NCBI GenBank assembly: GCA_903863905.1
Contig: CAIPDT010000097.1
Span: 1 to 52,379 of the forward strand
Reading direction: 5' to 3'
DNA from: an uncultured Methylococcaceae bacterium
GTDB lineage: Bacteria > Pseudomonadota > Gammaproteobacteria > Methylococcales > Methylomonadaceae
Length of the DNA stretch: 52,379 bases
In this document: piece after piece, positions 1 through 9,700 of the stretch
How the letters are laid out: the number at the start of each line of letters is the position of its first letter
How positions within the stretch are numbered: position 1 is the stretch's first letter
Translations under genes and position numbers: made by a program
The notes under the pieces: generated by a model
The model's database searches: none
What the model was told of the DNA's origin: nothing
Seen by the model: only the letters and a program-made list of their open reading frames with translations

Positions 1-6
1 ACCGGG

Positions 7-180
7 TTAATTGATTAACTTAGTGACGGGGGCACAAAAATCAGTTGTGCCTAATTTTGAAACCAAGGCTATACGAAACCGGTAATAGGTTCCGGATTTT
101 AAGCCTTGATGTTCATAGCGACAATAAAGTGGACCCCATTGTCCAGACAAATAATGCCTTAGTTTAAGATAGAGTTCTGT
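7..180 (-). pseudogene. Remnant of a Fn3-like protein, C-terminal end only
   Basis: Reading the minus strand gives a 57-residue open stretch without a start codon; an in-frame stop lies immediately upstream (181-183) and the preceding sequence continues in a different frame. The stretch has a fibronectin-III-like ending (GTYYRFRIAL followed by GTTDFCAPVTKLIN). The TDFCAPV ending is the same as that of the 186-residue protein encoded at 34042-34602, and both share the DNA string gcacaaaaatcag. I infer a decayed paralogue of that gene; the function of the family is unknown. Confidence 0.5.
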
Positions 181-365
181 TTATCTTCCAACTGAATGGC
201 GCTGTCCCATATTCGTTATATTGCGATTTTTAAGGAACGTATTGATCGTAGACAAGACGGTATTGTAGGTATGGTTGATGAATAGTGAATAGCTGTGATT
301 ATTCTGTTAATATCAACTCGTTTTGGCGGTACACTCTCACATTAATTCACTCTTAATAAGGCTAT
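181..365. other. Non-coding stretch upstream of the lipoprotein gene
   Basis: No convincing gene was found. A 28-codon plus-strand open frame starts at 197 (MALSHIRYIA...) but has no recognisable similarity or ribosome-binding site. The promoter of the lipoprotein gene should lie here; no strong sigma70 pair was found. The short AAGG at 357-360 is the probable ribosome-binding site for the next gene. Confidence 0.4.
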
Positions 366-854
366 ATGATGAAACATTTGAATACATTAAAAACCGTTGT
401 TTATGCTGCATCTTTCACTTTATTGGCGGGGTGTTTGGGTCCTAATGCCAACAATACAGGGACTCCAGGAGTTGCAAGCCTTTTAGGTGCGGCGGGTTCC
501 AGTAATCCGATTGTAAACAGCCTTGAAACTGCTATGCTACAAAACATGGTGGGCAGTGTTTTAAATGGTCAAATAGGCTCACAACTACCTGCGGCTGATC
601 AAAGCTTTCGCTTACAACAATTAACCAATGTCTTACAAGCGGGATCAATAAGCCAAGCGCAACAATGGACCAATCCTCAAACGGGCAGTGCAATGCAAAT
701 CAATCCGGTTGGCCAACAAAATTACAATGCGCAGACCCAACAGCAATGTCAAAATTTACAAGAGGTAGCAACGCTTCCCAATGGTCAGAAATTAACCGAA
801 AACCGCGTCGCTTGTTTAAATCCACAAACTAATCAGTGGGCTCTTGTTCAATAG
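366..854 (+). CDS. Outer-membrane lipoprotein, 17-kDa surface-antigen-like
   Basis: The 162-residue product has a lipoprotein signal peptide: charged start, hydrophobic stretch, then LAGC with the lipidated Cys at about residue 23. The rest resembles the 17-kDa surface-antigen family: a 'GSQLPAADQ' segment, 'QWTNPQTGSA' (matching the family's W-x-NP-x-TG block) and a C-terminal 'RVACLNPQTNQW' that parallels the family's TACRQPDGSW ending. The glycine-zipper region typical of close relatives is poorly kept, so the assignment is to the C-terminal half. Two adjacent ATG codons (366, 369) are possible starts. The protein is probably anchored in the outer membrane; a structural role is inferred only. 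It is monocistronic and followed by an inverted repeat. Confidence 0.65.
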   Translation: MMKHLNTLKTVVYAASFTLLAGCLGPNANNTGTPGVASLLGAAGSSNPIVNSLETAMLQNMVGSVLNGQIGSQLPAADQSFRLQQLTNVLQAGSISQAQQWTNPQTGSAMQINPVGQQNYNAQTQQQCQNLQEVATLPNGQKLTENRVACLNPQTNQWALVQ

Positions 855-877
855 TTTCTAATTCTACTCAGGCTAAT

Positions 878-929
878 GAATTATCAAACACTCACGAGGT
901 ATAAACGCTCTGTCAGTGTTTGATAATTC
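878..929. repeat. 15-bp perfect inverted repeat downstream of the lipoprotein gene
   Basis: GAATTATCAAACACT (878-892) and its exact reverse complement (915-929) flank a 22-base loop. It lies 24 bases after the lipoprotein stop codon, so it may act as a transcript-end hairpin, but no T-run follows and the stem is AT-rich. It could equally be a small repeated element. Confidence 0.6.
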
Positions 930-1040
930 GTAGTCGGGGCGCACCCTCTCCCTGGGATATTTAAATTTTTTAGGTACCTATCATCCTTATTAGTTTAAAG
1001 GTATTATCTGAGGTTAAACATCTTTTAGCCTTAGGCAGCC

Positions 1041-1922
1041 ATGAAACGTTTAATCCCCATCAGTTGTATTGCTTTAATTCTACTGTCCGTTTTTGTTGGC
1101 TTTAAGCCAATGTCAGTCAATGTGTTTAACTATTTACTCTGGAAAGTATGCAGCTCTACTTCAGTTGAAACCGGTAATATTGAGTATCAAGGGGCTAAGA
1201 TTCATTATGTCGCTTATGGTCAGGGTGAGCCGTTGCTATTGTTGCATGGTGGCTTAAGTAATAAATTCAGTTGGTTTTCTCAAATACCTTGGTTAGTCTC
1301 AGCGGGTCGAAAAGTAATCTTGATTGATACGCGCGGACATGGCTATTCAACGCATGGCCATGCCAAACTCAGTTATCAGGTTTTTGCTGAAGATACATTA
1401 CAAGTCTTGGATAAGTTGGGTATTGGGCGTACTGATATTGTGGGTTGGAGTGATGGTGGCATTATTGGGTTGTTACTGGGATTAGAAGCCCCCGAACGCG
1501 TCGGTAAAATTGTGGCAATTAGTGCCAACTTTCATCCTTCTGGGGTGATTCTTGAAGTGGATAGTCAGCAATATCAATCGTATAATAGTTTCTTTACAGC
1601 CCTTCGGCATTGGTTTCATGGTGTGTGGTCTGGGGCAGGGGCTCATCATCAAGCCCTTGAAGCCGAGCTTAATGAGCTTTGGCGGACAGAACCCCAACTA
1701 CAGCCAACTGAATTGTATGCCATTACCGCACCGACCTTAGTTGTGACGGGTGAGCATGATATTATTGATTTAAAACACTCCTCTGAGTTAGCTCAAAAGT
1801 TAGCCCATGGCCAACTGGAAGTGATTGATGAGGCGGGTCATGCCGCGCCCATTACCCATGCTCAAGAGATTAATCAATTAATTGCTAAGTTCTTAATGAT
1901 TGATTTAAATACGCTGAATTAA
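1041..1922 (+). CDS. Membrane-anchored alpha/beta hydrolase
   Basis: This 293-residue protein starts with a hydrophobic segment (about residues 3-20), which acts as an uncleaved anchor or signal peptide, followed by an alpha/beta-hydrolase fold. Visible landmarks are the oxyanion-region HGG (69-71), the nucleophile elbow GWSDGG with Ser137, Asp240 in GEHDI and His267 in AGHAAP, which together form a complete catalytic triad. The acyl or ester substrate cannot be told from sequence. It lies 78 bases upstream of the AcvB-like gene on the same strand, so it may be co-transcribed with the membrane-lipid genes. A weak ribosome-binding site (TTAGG) precedes the ATG. Confidence 0.8.
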   Translation: MKRLIPISCIALILLSVFVGFKPMSVNVFNYLLWKVCSSTSVETGNIEYQGAKIHYVAYGQGEPLLLLHGGLSNKFSWFSQIPWLVSAGRKVILIDTRGHGYSTHGHAKLSYQVFAEDTLQVLDKLGIGRTDIVGWSDGGIIGLLLGLEAPERVGKIVAISANFHPSGVILEVDSQQYQSYNSFFTALRHWFHGVWSGAGAHHQALEAELNELWRTEPQLQPTELYAITAPTLVVTGEHDIIDLKHSSELAQKLAHGQLEVIDEAGHAAPITHAQEINQLIAKFLMIDLNTLN

Positions 1923-2000
1923 GATAAGAAACTATTATATGTATGGGTACAATGTCTGATGTTGGTTGTGACACTTTGAATAGTAAGAGAAATAGATATC

Positions 2001-3332
2001 ATGAAAACACAAACTCGATGGTTACTTGGTATTGTTACCGGCCTTATCCTCTTTGTTTTAGGTGCTGTTGCTTATAACAACCCACCTCTCTTCTCTAAAA
2101 CAGTCCAACTTGAAGACGGTACACTTGAGTTATCTCAAGTCGCTTGGGGTGTTTCAAGTGGTTTGATGGTGGCTTTTGTTGATACTAAACAGTATCCGGC
2201 TACTGAGCTAAGTAAGCGTTTGGCCGCTAAAGGTTTGATTGCGGCGGTAATGGATACTCAAACATTTGTTAATCACTTAAAAGTGCCAACGGGACAATGT
2301 GTTGAGCCTACGGTCGTTTCAACGGCACTTACCTCGTTGTTAACCCATTTGCCACCTGAGCCTACAGGTACTCAACCGATTGTTGCTGGGTTAGCCGAGG
2401 GGGCGCTGATTCCTTTTTTAAATGCGCAAGCTCCTGCATTATTAACGGATCATAATCTATCGGTGGGTTTTTCACTGTCTTTACCTAACAATCTAGTGTT
2501 ATGTCCAAACAGTGTTCAAGCAATCTCGACCGCTACGTTAAAAAGCCATTGGCGTTCTGCTTGGACGGATCAACCGGATGCTAAAACCGGGGTGTTAGTT
2601 AAAGAGTTGGGGGTGATGGATATTCGTATTGCTGCCTATGATACGCCGTTGGATTCACTCTTATTAGATGAGTTAAATAGAAGTTTAGGTCAGCTTGATA
2701 GTAATCAACCGCCGATGCCTACAGTTGAAGTGCCAACGAATCAGCCCAGTGAGAATGTCACTTTGTTTTATTCGGGTGATGGGGGTTGGCGTGATTTGGA
2801 TAAAACTGTGGCCAGTGAAATGGTTAAACTCAATTATCCAGTAGTCGGTGTGGATGTGTTGCGGTATTTTTGGGAACATAAAACACCCGAACAAGCGGCG
2901 GCTGATTTATCAGCGACAATGGCTTATTATCGAAGCCATTGGCACGTTAAGTCATTTGTATTAACGGGGTATTCTTTTGGTGCAGATATTTTACCCGTGT
3001 TATATAACCGCTTACCGCAACAAGATAAAGACAGTGTGTCTTTGTTGGTGTTAATTGCCTTGGCAGAGACGGCAGATTTTGAGATTCATGTGTCAGGGTG
3101 GTTGGGGAGTAGTGCCGGTGAGATGGGTTTAGCTCCGGAGTTGGCTATCATACCTAAGCAGAAAATTTTATGTATTTATGGTTCTGAGGAAAAAACTGAA
3201 ACGGCGTGTACAGATTTACGAAATACGGAAGCGACCCTTTTAGAATTGCAAGGTGGGCATCATTTTGATCAGGATTATCCCAAGTTAACCCGGCAAATTA
3301 TTGCTGTATACCAGCAAAAAGGGATTAACTAG
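2001..3332 (+). CDS. acvB: AcvB/VirJ family periplasmic serine hydrolase
   Basis: The 443-residue product has an N-terminal hydrophobic segment (about 7-25), then a two-part body. The C-terminal half carries the VirJ/AcvB signature: YSGDGGWRD near residue 255, the nucleophile elbow GYSFGAD with Ser325 and the terminal GGHHFDQDY with His420/421. AcvB of Agrobacterium and AtvA of Rhizobium are the characterised relatives; AcvB has been reported as a periplasmic hydrolase of lysyl-phosphatidylglycerol and is usually encoded beside the LPG synthase LpiA. That pairing is reproduced here: the stop codon lies one base before the start of the MprF-like gene. The family is confident; substrate and direction of regulation are inferred from context. 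Confidence 0.85.
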   Translation: MKTQTRWLLGIVTGLILFVLGAVAYNNPPLFSKTVQLEDGTLELSQVAWGVSSGLMVAFVDTKQYPATELSKRLAAKGLIAAVMDTQTFVNHLKVPTGQCVEPTVVSTALTSLLTHLPPEPTGTQPIVAGLAEGALIPFLNAQAPALLTDHNLSVGFSLSLPNNLVLCPNSVQAISTATLKSHWRSAWTDQPDAKTGVLVKELGVMDIRIAAYDTPLDSLLLDELNRSLGQLDSNQPPMPTVEVPTNQPSENVTLFYSGDGGWRDLDKTVASEMVKLNYPVVGVDVLRYFWEHKTPEQAAADLSATMAYYRSHWHVKSFVLTGYSFGADILPVLYNRLPQQDKDSVSLLVLIALAETADFEIHVSGWLGSSAGEMGLAPELAIIPKQKILCIYGSEEKTETACTDLRNTEATLLELQGGHHFDQDYPKLTRQIIAVYQQKGIN

Positions 3333-3333
3333 T

Positions 3334-5901
3334 ATGAGTCGCTTATTACAAAAAGTCGTGCATCTGTTACCGATTCTATTGTTTGGGTGTGCGCTTTATA
3401 TCGTGCATAAGCAAATTCAGGTCCATGACTTAAGTGATATTTTGTTGCATTTGGAGGCGATGCCGATGCGTATTGTATTGGCGTCGGTGCTTCTGACGAT
3501 ACTTAATTATATAGTATTAGCGGCTTATGATTGGTTAGCTTTACGGTATACCGGTCATAAAAATATCACCATACCTAAGATGATGGCGGCGGCTTTATTG
3601 AGTTATGCGATTAGTAATAATACCGGTCATGCGTGGGCGGCTGGTGGCTCTATTCGGTATCGTTTTTATTCTAAATGGGGGGTGCCGGGTTGGGATATTC
3701 TTAAAATCTCGTTGTTTCAGACCCTCACTTATTTATTAGGTGCACTGACTTTAGGCTTGGTGGGGAGTTTATTGCTGCCGTATTATTTATCATCTACGAC
3801 GCAAGTGCCTGAGCCGATTCATTGGGTGAGTTTTGTGTGTTTGGCAGCCTTGGTGGGTTATTGGGGCGCGGTGGCGTTATGGCGTAAACCTATTTTGCTT
3901 AAAGGTTTTGAGCTTTCTTTACCGTCTTTATCCATGGCGGCGTGGCAAACAGTCATTTCTAGCTTAGACGTGGTGTTGTCGTCTTTGGTGTTATGGGTGT
4001 TGTTGCTTAATAAAATAGATATTGATTTTGGTGCCTTTGTTGTGGTGTTTGTGGTGGCACAGGTGGTTGGGGTTTTAAGTCAAGTGCCGGGTGGCATTGG
4101 GGTTTTTGAGAGTGCCTTTCTGTGGTTAATGTCGGATATTCAATCAACGGATCATCATTTGATCTTGGTTGGTGCGTTGTTATTGTATCGGGTTATCTAT
4201 TATTTTATGCCTTTGTTGATTGCGGGTATTAGTCTCTTAGGTTACGAGATTTATAGTCGCAAAGACTTAATAGCGGTGGGGGGTTCTGCGGTTTATCATG
4301 TCTTGTTAACCTTTGTGCCACAATTATATTCTTTATTATTGTTACTCGCTGGTGCGTTATTACTGATTTCAGGATCTATTCCGACTGATCCCGAGTTATT
4401 GGAGCCTTTAAGAGATATTGTATCTTTACCGGTGCTGGAGTTGTCACATTTAAGTGGTAGTCTGGTCGGGGTGTTGTTGTTACTGTTAGCGCGAGGCATT
4501 TGGCTTAAGTTGGATGCGGCGTGGTTTGGTAGTTTAGGCTTGCTTTTAGTGGGTATGTTGGCGTCCTTGCTTAAAGGCTTTGATTGGCAAGAGGCGTTAT
4601 TATTGTTGGTGATTTTTTGTTTAATGTTACCGACTCGAAGTTACTTTCAACGCCGTTCTTCTTTATTACGAATGTCATTTTCTAGGCCGTGGTTGTTGAT
4701 TGTGACGATGGTCATTGTGGGTTCAGTGTGGTTAGGTTTCTTTGCTTATCGGGATGTGGGGTTTTCACAAGAATTATGGTGGCAGTTTTCTTATGAGGGC
4801 AGTGCGCCTCGATTTTTACGGGCATTGTTATTAATGACTGTGTTGATTGTGGCGTATAGTTTGTTTCGCTTATTGGGCGTTGCGCCTCCTCAATCACGCT
4901 TAAAACCGACTGAGGCGGAGTTGCAAGAGGCACGGCAGATTTTAATGAAGTCAACGGATACAGAAGGATTCTTGGTTTTATTGGGTGATAAGTATCTGTT
5001 TTGGAATCCACAGCGTACCGCTTTTATTATGTATGCGACTACTTCGCAGTTTTGGATTGCGATGGGTGATCCCGTGGGTGAACCCGAGGCTATTGAGGAA
5101 TTGTTGTATCAATTCTTAGAGCAGGCCGATCATTATGGCGCTAAGATTGTGTTTTATCAGGCCACTACAGAATGGTTGCCCGCTTATCTGGACTTGGGTT
5201 TATCGTTATTTAAGTTAGGCGAAGAAGCAAAAGTTGATTTAACGACCTTTACTTTGCAAGGTAAACATCGGGAGTCTCAGCGCAGTGCGCGTAATAAGTT
5301 TAATCGCTTGGGCTATGGTTTTGAGATTTTATCGGGTGTAGCCGTTGCAGATGTGATGCCGGTATTAAGAGAAATATCAGATGCGTGGTTGCTTAATAAG
5401 AATACCCGTGAGAAAGGTTTTTCTTTAGGGTTCTTTGAAGAAAGTTATGTGAGCAACACAGATGTGGCGGTCGTTAAAGATGAGCAGGGTCAGATTAAAG
5501 CCTTTGCGAATGTGTGGCACACCCATGAACATGAGGTAATAACTATCGATTTAATGCGATATAACCCTGATAGTCCTAGCGGCATTATGGATTTTTTGTT
5601 TGCTGAGTTGATGTTATGGGGCAAAGATAAGAACTATCAGTGGTTTTCTTTAGGTATGGCGCCTTTGGCAGGTTTAGAGAGTCGGCCTTTAGCACCTTTA
5701 TGGCATAAAGTGGGGGCGACTATTTTTAAAATGGGTGAGCACTTTTATAACTTTGAAGGCTTGTATGAGTATAAAGCCAAGTTTGCTCCGCACTGGGAGT
5801 CTCGTTATTTAGTGGCGCCGGCGGGTTTATCAGTCCCCTTTATCTTGATGCAAATTACTCGGCTTATCTCCGGGGGGTGGCAGGGTATATTTAGTAAATA
5901 A
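3334..5901 (+). CDS. mprF: Phosphatidylglycerol lysyltransferase/flippase, MprF/LpiA type
   Basis: The 855-residue membrane protein has the two-part MprF architecture. About the first 520 residues are strongly hydrophobic with many transmembrane helices (flippase region, including SYAISNNTGHAWAAGGSIRY and QVPGGIGVFES). The C-terminal DUF2156 part is a GNAT-like aminoacyltransferase (for example QFWIAMGDPVGEPEA, QRSARNKFNRLGYGF, WFSLGMAPLAGL). The family transfers lysine (or alanine) from aminoacyl-tRNA to phosphatidylglycerol and flips the product outward, reducing net negative charge and raising resistance to cationic peptides and acid. The ATG at 3334 is preferred over a TTG at 3301 because AAAAAGGGA lies just upstream and it leaves no overlap with acvB. 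Length fits the bifunctional enzymes. Lysine specificity is inferred from the acvB partner. Confidence 0.92.
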   Translation: MSRLLQKVVHLLPILLFGCALYIVHKQIQVHDLSDILLHLEAMPMRIVLASVLLTILNYIVLAAYDWLALRYTGHKNITIPKMMAAALLSYAISNNTGHAWAAGGSIRYRFYSKWGVPGWDILKISLFQTLTYLLGALTLGLVGSLLLPYYLSSTTQVPEPIHWVSFVCLAALVGYWGAVALWRKPILLKGFELSLPSLSMAAWQTVISSLDVVLSSLVLWVLLLNKIDIDFGAFVVVFVVAQVVGVLSQVPGGIGVFESAFLWLMSDIQSTDHHLILVGALLLYRVIYYFMPLLIAGISLLGYEIYSRKDLIAVGGSAVYHVLLTFVPQLYSLLLLLAGALLLISGSIPTDPELLEPLRDIVSLPVLELSHLSGSLVGVLLLLLARGIWLKLDAAWFGSLGLLLVGMLASLLKGFDWQEALLLLVIFCLMLPTRSYFQRRSSLLRMSFSRPWLLIVTMVIVGSVWLGFFAYRDVGFSQELWWQFSYEGSAPRFLRALLLMTVLIVAYSLFRLLGVAPPQSRLKPTEAELQEARQILMKSTDTEGFLVLLGDKYLFWNPQRTAFIMYATTSQFWIAMGDPVGEPEAIEELLYQFLEQADHYGAKIVFYQATTEWLPAYLDLGLSLFKLGEEAKVDLTTFTLQGKHRESQRSARNKFNRLGYGFEILSGVAVADVMPVLREISDAWLLNKNTREKGFSLGFFEESYVSNTDVAVVKDEQGQIKAFANVWHTHEHEVITIDLMRYNPDSPSGIMDFLFAELMLWGKDKNYQWFSLGMAPLAGLESRPLAPLWHKVGATIFKMGEHFYNFEGLYEYKAKFAPHWESRYLVAPAGLSVPFILMQITRLISGGWQGIFSK

Positions 5902-6003
5902 TTTAATTAATTGTCATTTCACGACCTACCCTGACGTTTAAGCATCGTAAAATATTCTCTAAGACGTCTCTTTGCCTTAGTTTTTTACTTCTTCGGGTCT
6001 ATT

Positions 6004-6747
6004 ATGATATTTGATGCTTTGTTACTCGATCGTTTACGTTCTGCCAATAATGTAGTGTTTTTTACCGGTGCAGGAGCCTCTATTGAAAGTGGTATTCCGA
6101 CGTTTCGCGGTGGGAAGGATAGCTTCTGGGTGGATTTTGATGTGGAAACCTTTGCCACCTTGGATGGGTTTCTAAATAATCCTAAGCAAGTGTGGCAATG
6201 GTATGCGCAACGTCGTTTGCAAATACAAGGTTTACAACCCAATTTGGGTCATCAAGTGATGGCGCGTTGGCAAGCTAAAGCGTCTAAGGTGACAGTGATT
6301 ACTCAAAATATCGATAATTTGCATCAACGGGCGGGCAGTCAAGCCGTGCTGGAACTACATGGTAATATTGCCCAATATAAATGTGTGCGGCATCATCCCG
6401 TTACGACTTCGGTTGATCTTACTGTGTCAGAACCGCCTTTATGTCCGCAATGCGGGACTTTAATAAGACCTAATGTGGTTTGGTTTCATGAAGCCTTACC
6501 CGCCTCTACGTTAAATCTGGCTGAGATTGCCAGTTTTGAGAGCGATGTGTTTGTGAGTATTGGTTGTTCTATGGACGTTCAGCCGGCGGCTTCGTTACCG
6601 TATTTAGCGTCACAGTGTGGTGCTTACGTGCTACAAATTAATCCAGAATCCACTGATTTAGATGAGTATGCACATTGTAATTTACGCGGTAAATCCGGTG
6701 AAGTCATGCCGAAATTATGGGAAGCTGTTTGGGGAGAATGTTTATGA
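6004..6747 (+). CDS. cobB: NAD-dependent protein deacylase, CobB-type sirtuin
   Basis: The 247-residue sirtuin has the NAD-binding GAGAS (22-26) with GIPTFRG, TQNIDNLH (100-107), catalytic His119 in LHGN and a reduced zinc site (C127, then CPQC at 147-150). Tyr67 and Arg70 in WYAQRR align with the Tyr-x-x-Arg pair of E. coli CobB that favours succinyl-lysine, so desuccinylase as well as deacetylase activity is likely. The first zinc pair has one Cys, as I recall for enterobacterial CobB. The stop overlaps the recC start (ATGA, 6744-6747), indicating translational coupling. The ribosome-binding site at its own start is poor. Confidence 0.9.
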   Translation: MIFDALLLDRLRSANNVVFFTGAGASIESGIPTFRGGKDSFWVDFDVETFATLDGFLNNPKQVWQWYAQRRLQIQGLQPNLGHQVMARWQAKASKVTVITQNIDNLHQRAGSQAVLELHGNIAQYKCVRHHPVTTSVDLTVSEPPLCPQCGTLIRPNVVWFHEALPASTLNLAEIASFESDVFVSIGCSMDVQPAASLPYLASQCGAYVLQINPESTDLDEYAHCNLRGKSGEVMPKLWEAVWGECL

Positions 6748-9700
6748 GTCATGATTCAACGGCTGAAATTAATCGCGGTATTGCCTTAATCCATTCTAAT
6801 AAGTTGGAATCTTTATTAGACGTGGTGTCCTATTGGTTGCAGAATAATCCTTTAGCCCCCTTAGATAATGAGGTGTTCTTAGTTAACAATAATGGGATGG
6901 GGCAATGGTTAAAGCAAAACTTGGCCCATAATACTGCTTTGGGAGTGGCGGCGGCCTTGGAGATTAAGTTACCGTCTACTTTTATTTGGCAAGTTTATCG
7001 TGCAGTGTTGGGTCATTCGATTCCGACTGAACAGTTGTTGGCGAAGCCTATTTTACTGTGGCGCTTATACCGTTTATTGCCGACACTCTGTTCACAAACC
7101 GGTTTTGAAATACTGTTACAGTTTTTAAAAGACGATACCCAGTCTCGTAAGCGTTTTCAATTGGCGGAACAGTTAGCCGATATCTTTGATCAATATCAAG
7201 TGTATCGTTCTGATTGGTTGTCTGATTGGGCAGCAGGTCGAGATGTGTTGCAAGATGCTCAGGGCAAGCCAAGTCCCCTACCCGAAGCTCAACGTTGGCA
7301 GGCGTTATTGTGGCGGGCGTTGATGACTGATTTGGGTGTTGAAGACAGTTATAAAGCCAGTCGTGCATCGGTTCATGCTGAATTTATGGCGCGTGTAGAT
7401 CAAAGTCAGCCGGTATTGCCTAAACGGATTATTGTGTTTGGCTTGTCGACCTTGCCACAACAAGCGCTGGAAGTGTTAGCTAAGATTGCCCAGTTTAGCC
7501 AAGTGGTGTTGTTTGTACATAATCCGTGTCAGCATTATTGGGCCGATATTATTGAAGATAAAGAATTATTAAAAGCCGAACGTCAGCGTCAAGCTTATAA
7601 AACGGGTATGGATGCCAGTTTAAGTCTTGAGGATTTACATCAACATGCTAATCCGTTATTAGCGGCTTGGGGTAAACAAGGTCGAGATTATTTACGTTTA
7701 TTAGATCTCTTTGATGATCAAAGTACCTATAAGAATTGGCCGTGGCCAGATAACAAAATAGATTTGTTTGAAGATTATGCGGAAGATTCACAACGGACCT
7801 TGTTGCAACGAGTGCAGCAAAGTATTCTGGATTTAGAGCCGGTGCCAGAACAACCGAGTGTGCTAGTGTCTTTGGATGATTCGTTACAGTTTCATAAGGC
7901 ACACAGTCCACAACGTGAGGTTGAGATCTTACATGATCAGTTGTTAGCGCGTTTTAATGCGGCAGAAATCAACGGTCAACCGTTACATCCGCGTGATGTG
8001 ATTGTGATGGTGCCGGATATCAATCGTTATGCGCCGCACATTCGGGCGGTGTTTGGACAGATTGATCGAGACGATAAGCGCTATATTCCTTTTAGTTTGG
8101 CAGATCAACAAGAGCGAGGTCAAAACCCGTTATTAAATGCTTTAGAGGTGTTGTTAAAACTGCCTGAGTCTCGCTTTGAGGTCAGTGAGTTTTTAGGGTT
8201 GCTTGAAGTGCCGGCCTTAAGACAACGCTTTGGCATTGCTGAAGAGGCCATTCCTAAACTACATCAATGGTTGCAGGAGTCGGGCATTCGTTGGGGCTTA
8301 GACAGTCAACAACGTCAACAAACGGTATCAATGCCTGAGCATTTAACTGCGAATACGTGGGCCTTTGGTTTGCAGCGGTTGTTATTAGGCTATGCCGTCG
8401 GTGCTGGGCAGGCTTTTAATGGCATTGAACCGTATCCAAATATTGGGGGCTTAGAAGCGCAATATTTGGGTGGACTGTCTTGGATACAAGAGAAATTAGC
8501 GGCGTATGTGCCGGTGTTACGTCAAGAGTTATCTGTCGAGGCTTGGGAAACAGTCTTGCTCACCTTGTTGGATGATTTCTTTGAGCCCACTCAACCGCGT
8601 GAAGCGACAACCCTAGAGAATTTAAAGACCGCGTTGGGGCGCTGGAAAAGTAATAGTAATCAGGCGAAGTTAGGGCCTGAGGATACCTTGCCCATTAATA
8701 TCGTGCGTGAAGCGTGGTTGGCGATTGTGGATGAGCCCAACTTACAGCAACGCTTTTTGAGTGGTCGGGTTAATTTTTGTACTTTAATGCCAATGCGGGC
8801 GATTCCTTTTAAGGTCGTGTGTTTATTAGGGATGAATGATGGGGAATATCCGCGCACTCAACAAGCCCAAAGTTTTGATTTAATGAGTCAGCGGGGCCAT
8901 TACCGTCCGGGTGATCGATCACGTCGGCAAGATGACCATTATTTGTTTTTAGAAGCGGTGTTGTCTGCCCGTGCGCAACTGTATTTAAGTTGGGTAGGTC
9001 GAAGTGTCCGGGATAATAGTGAAATACCGCCCTCGGTGTTATTAAGTCAATTGCGTGAGTTTGTGGCACAAAGTTGGACGCTTAAAGGCTTTAAAGCGGC
9101 AGAGGATAAGCCGTTTCAATGGATAGAGGCGTTAACCATAGAACATCCGTTGCAACCCTTTAGTGTTAATTATTTGCCAGTTGATCCTGCATCGCCTTTA
9201 TTTACTTACAGTAAAGAATGGTTTGAGATGGATATTTTAAGACGCGGTGCAGAGGGCCGTTTAAATAACCATTTTGATGCGCCTGAAGCGGTATCTGTGG
9301 AGGCGTTGGGTCGTTTCTTAAGAGCGCCTGTTAAGACGTATTGTAATCATACTTTAAAGTTTAGTTTTGAGGATGATACCAGCACCAGTGAAGATAATGA
9401 ACCCTTTGGCTTTGATCATTTGCAAGTGTATCAACATAAAGAGGCCTTATTAGAGGTCTTAAAAAGCAATGAAAATAGTCAGTTAGATGAATTATTTAAA
9501 CAGAGCTATCAAACGATGATGGCTACAGGGACTTTACCTTTAGCGGGCTTCTCTAAACTCAGCTTTCAAGAGCTTGCTACGCCGGTTAAAACGGCCTGGG
9601 AATCGTATCACGAGTTGTTACAAGTCTATACGGTTGAAAAGGCGCCTCAGGCGATTAATGTCGCGGTGGCGATTGATGCAAATAAAACGATACCGGTGAC

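Noticed and set aside
197-283. 28-codon plus-strand open frame upstream of the lipoprotein
   Set aside because: No ribosome-binding site, no similarity, and length within chance.
3640-3647. GCTGGTGG, identical to the E. coli Chi site
   Set aside because: One or two occurrences are expected by chance in 52 kb, and Chi of this organism is unknown; location next to mprF has no clear meaning.
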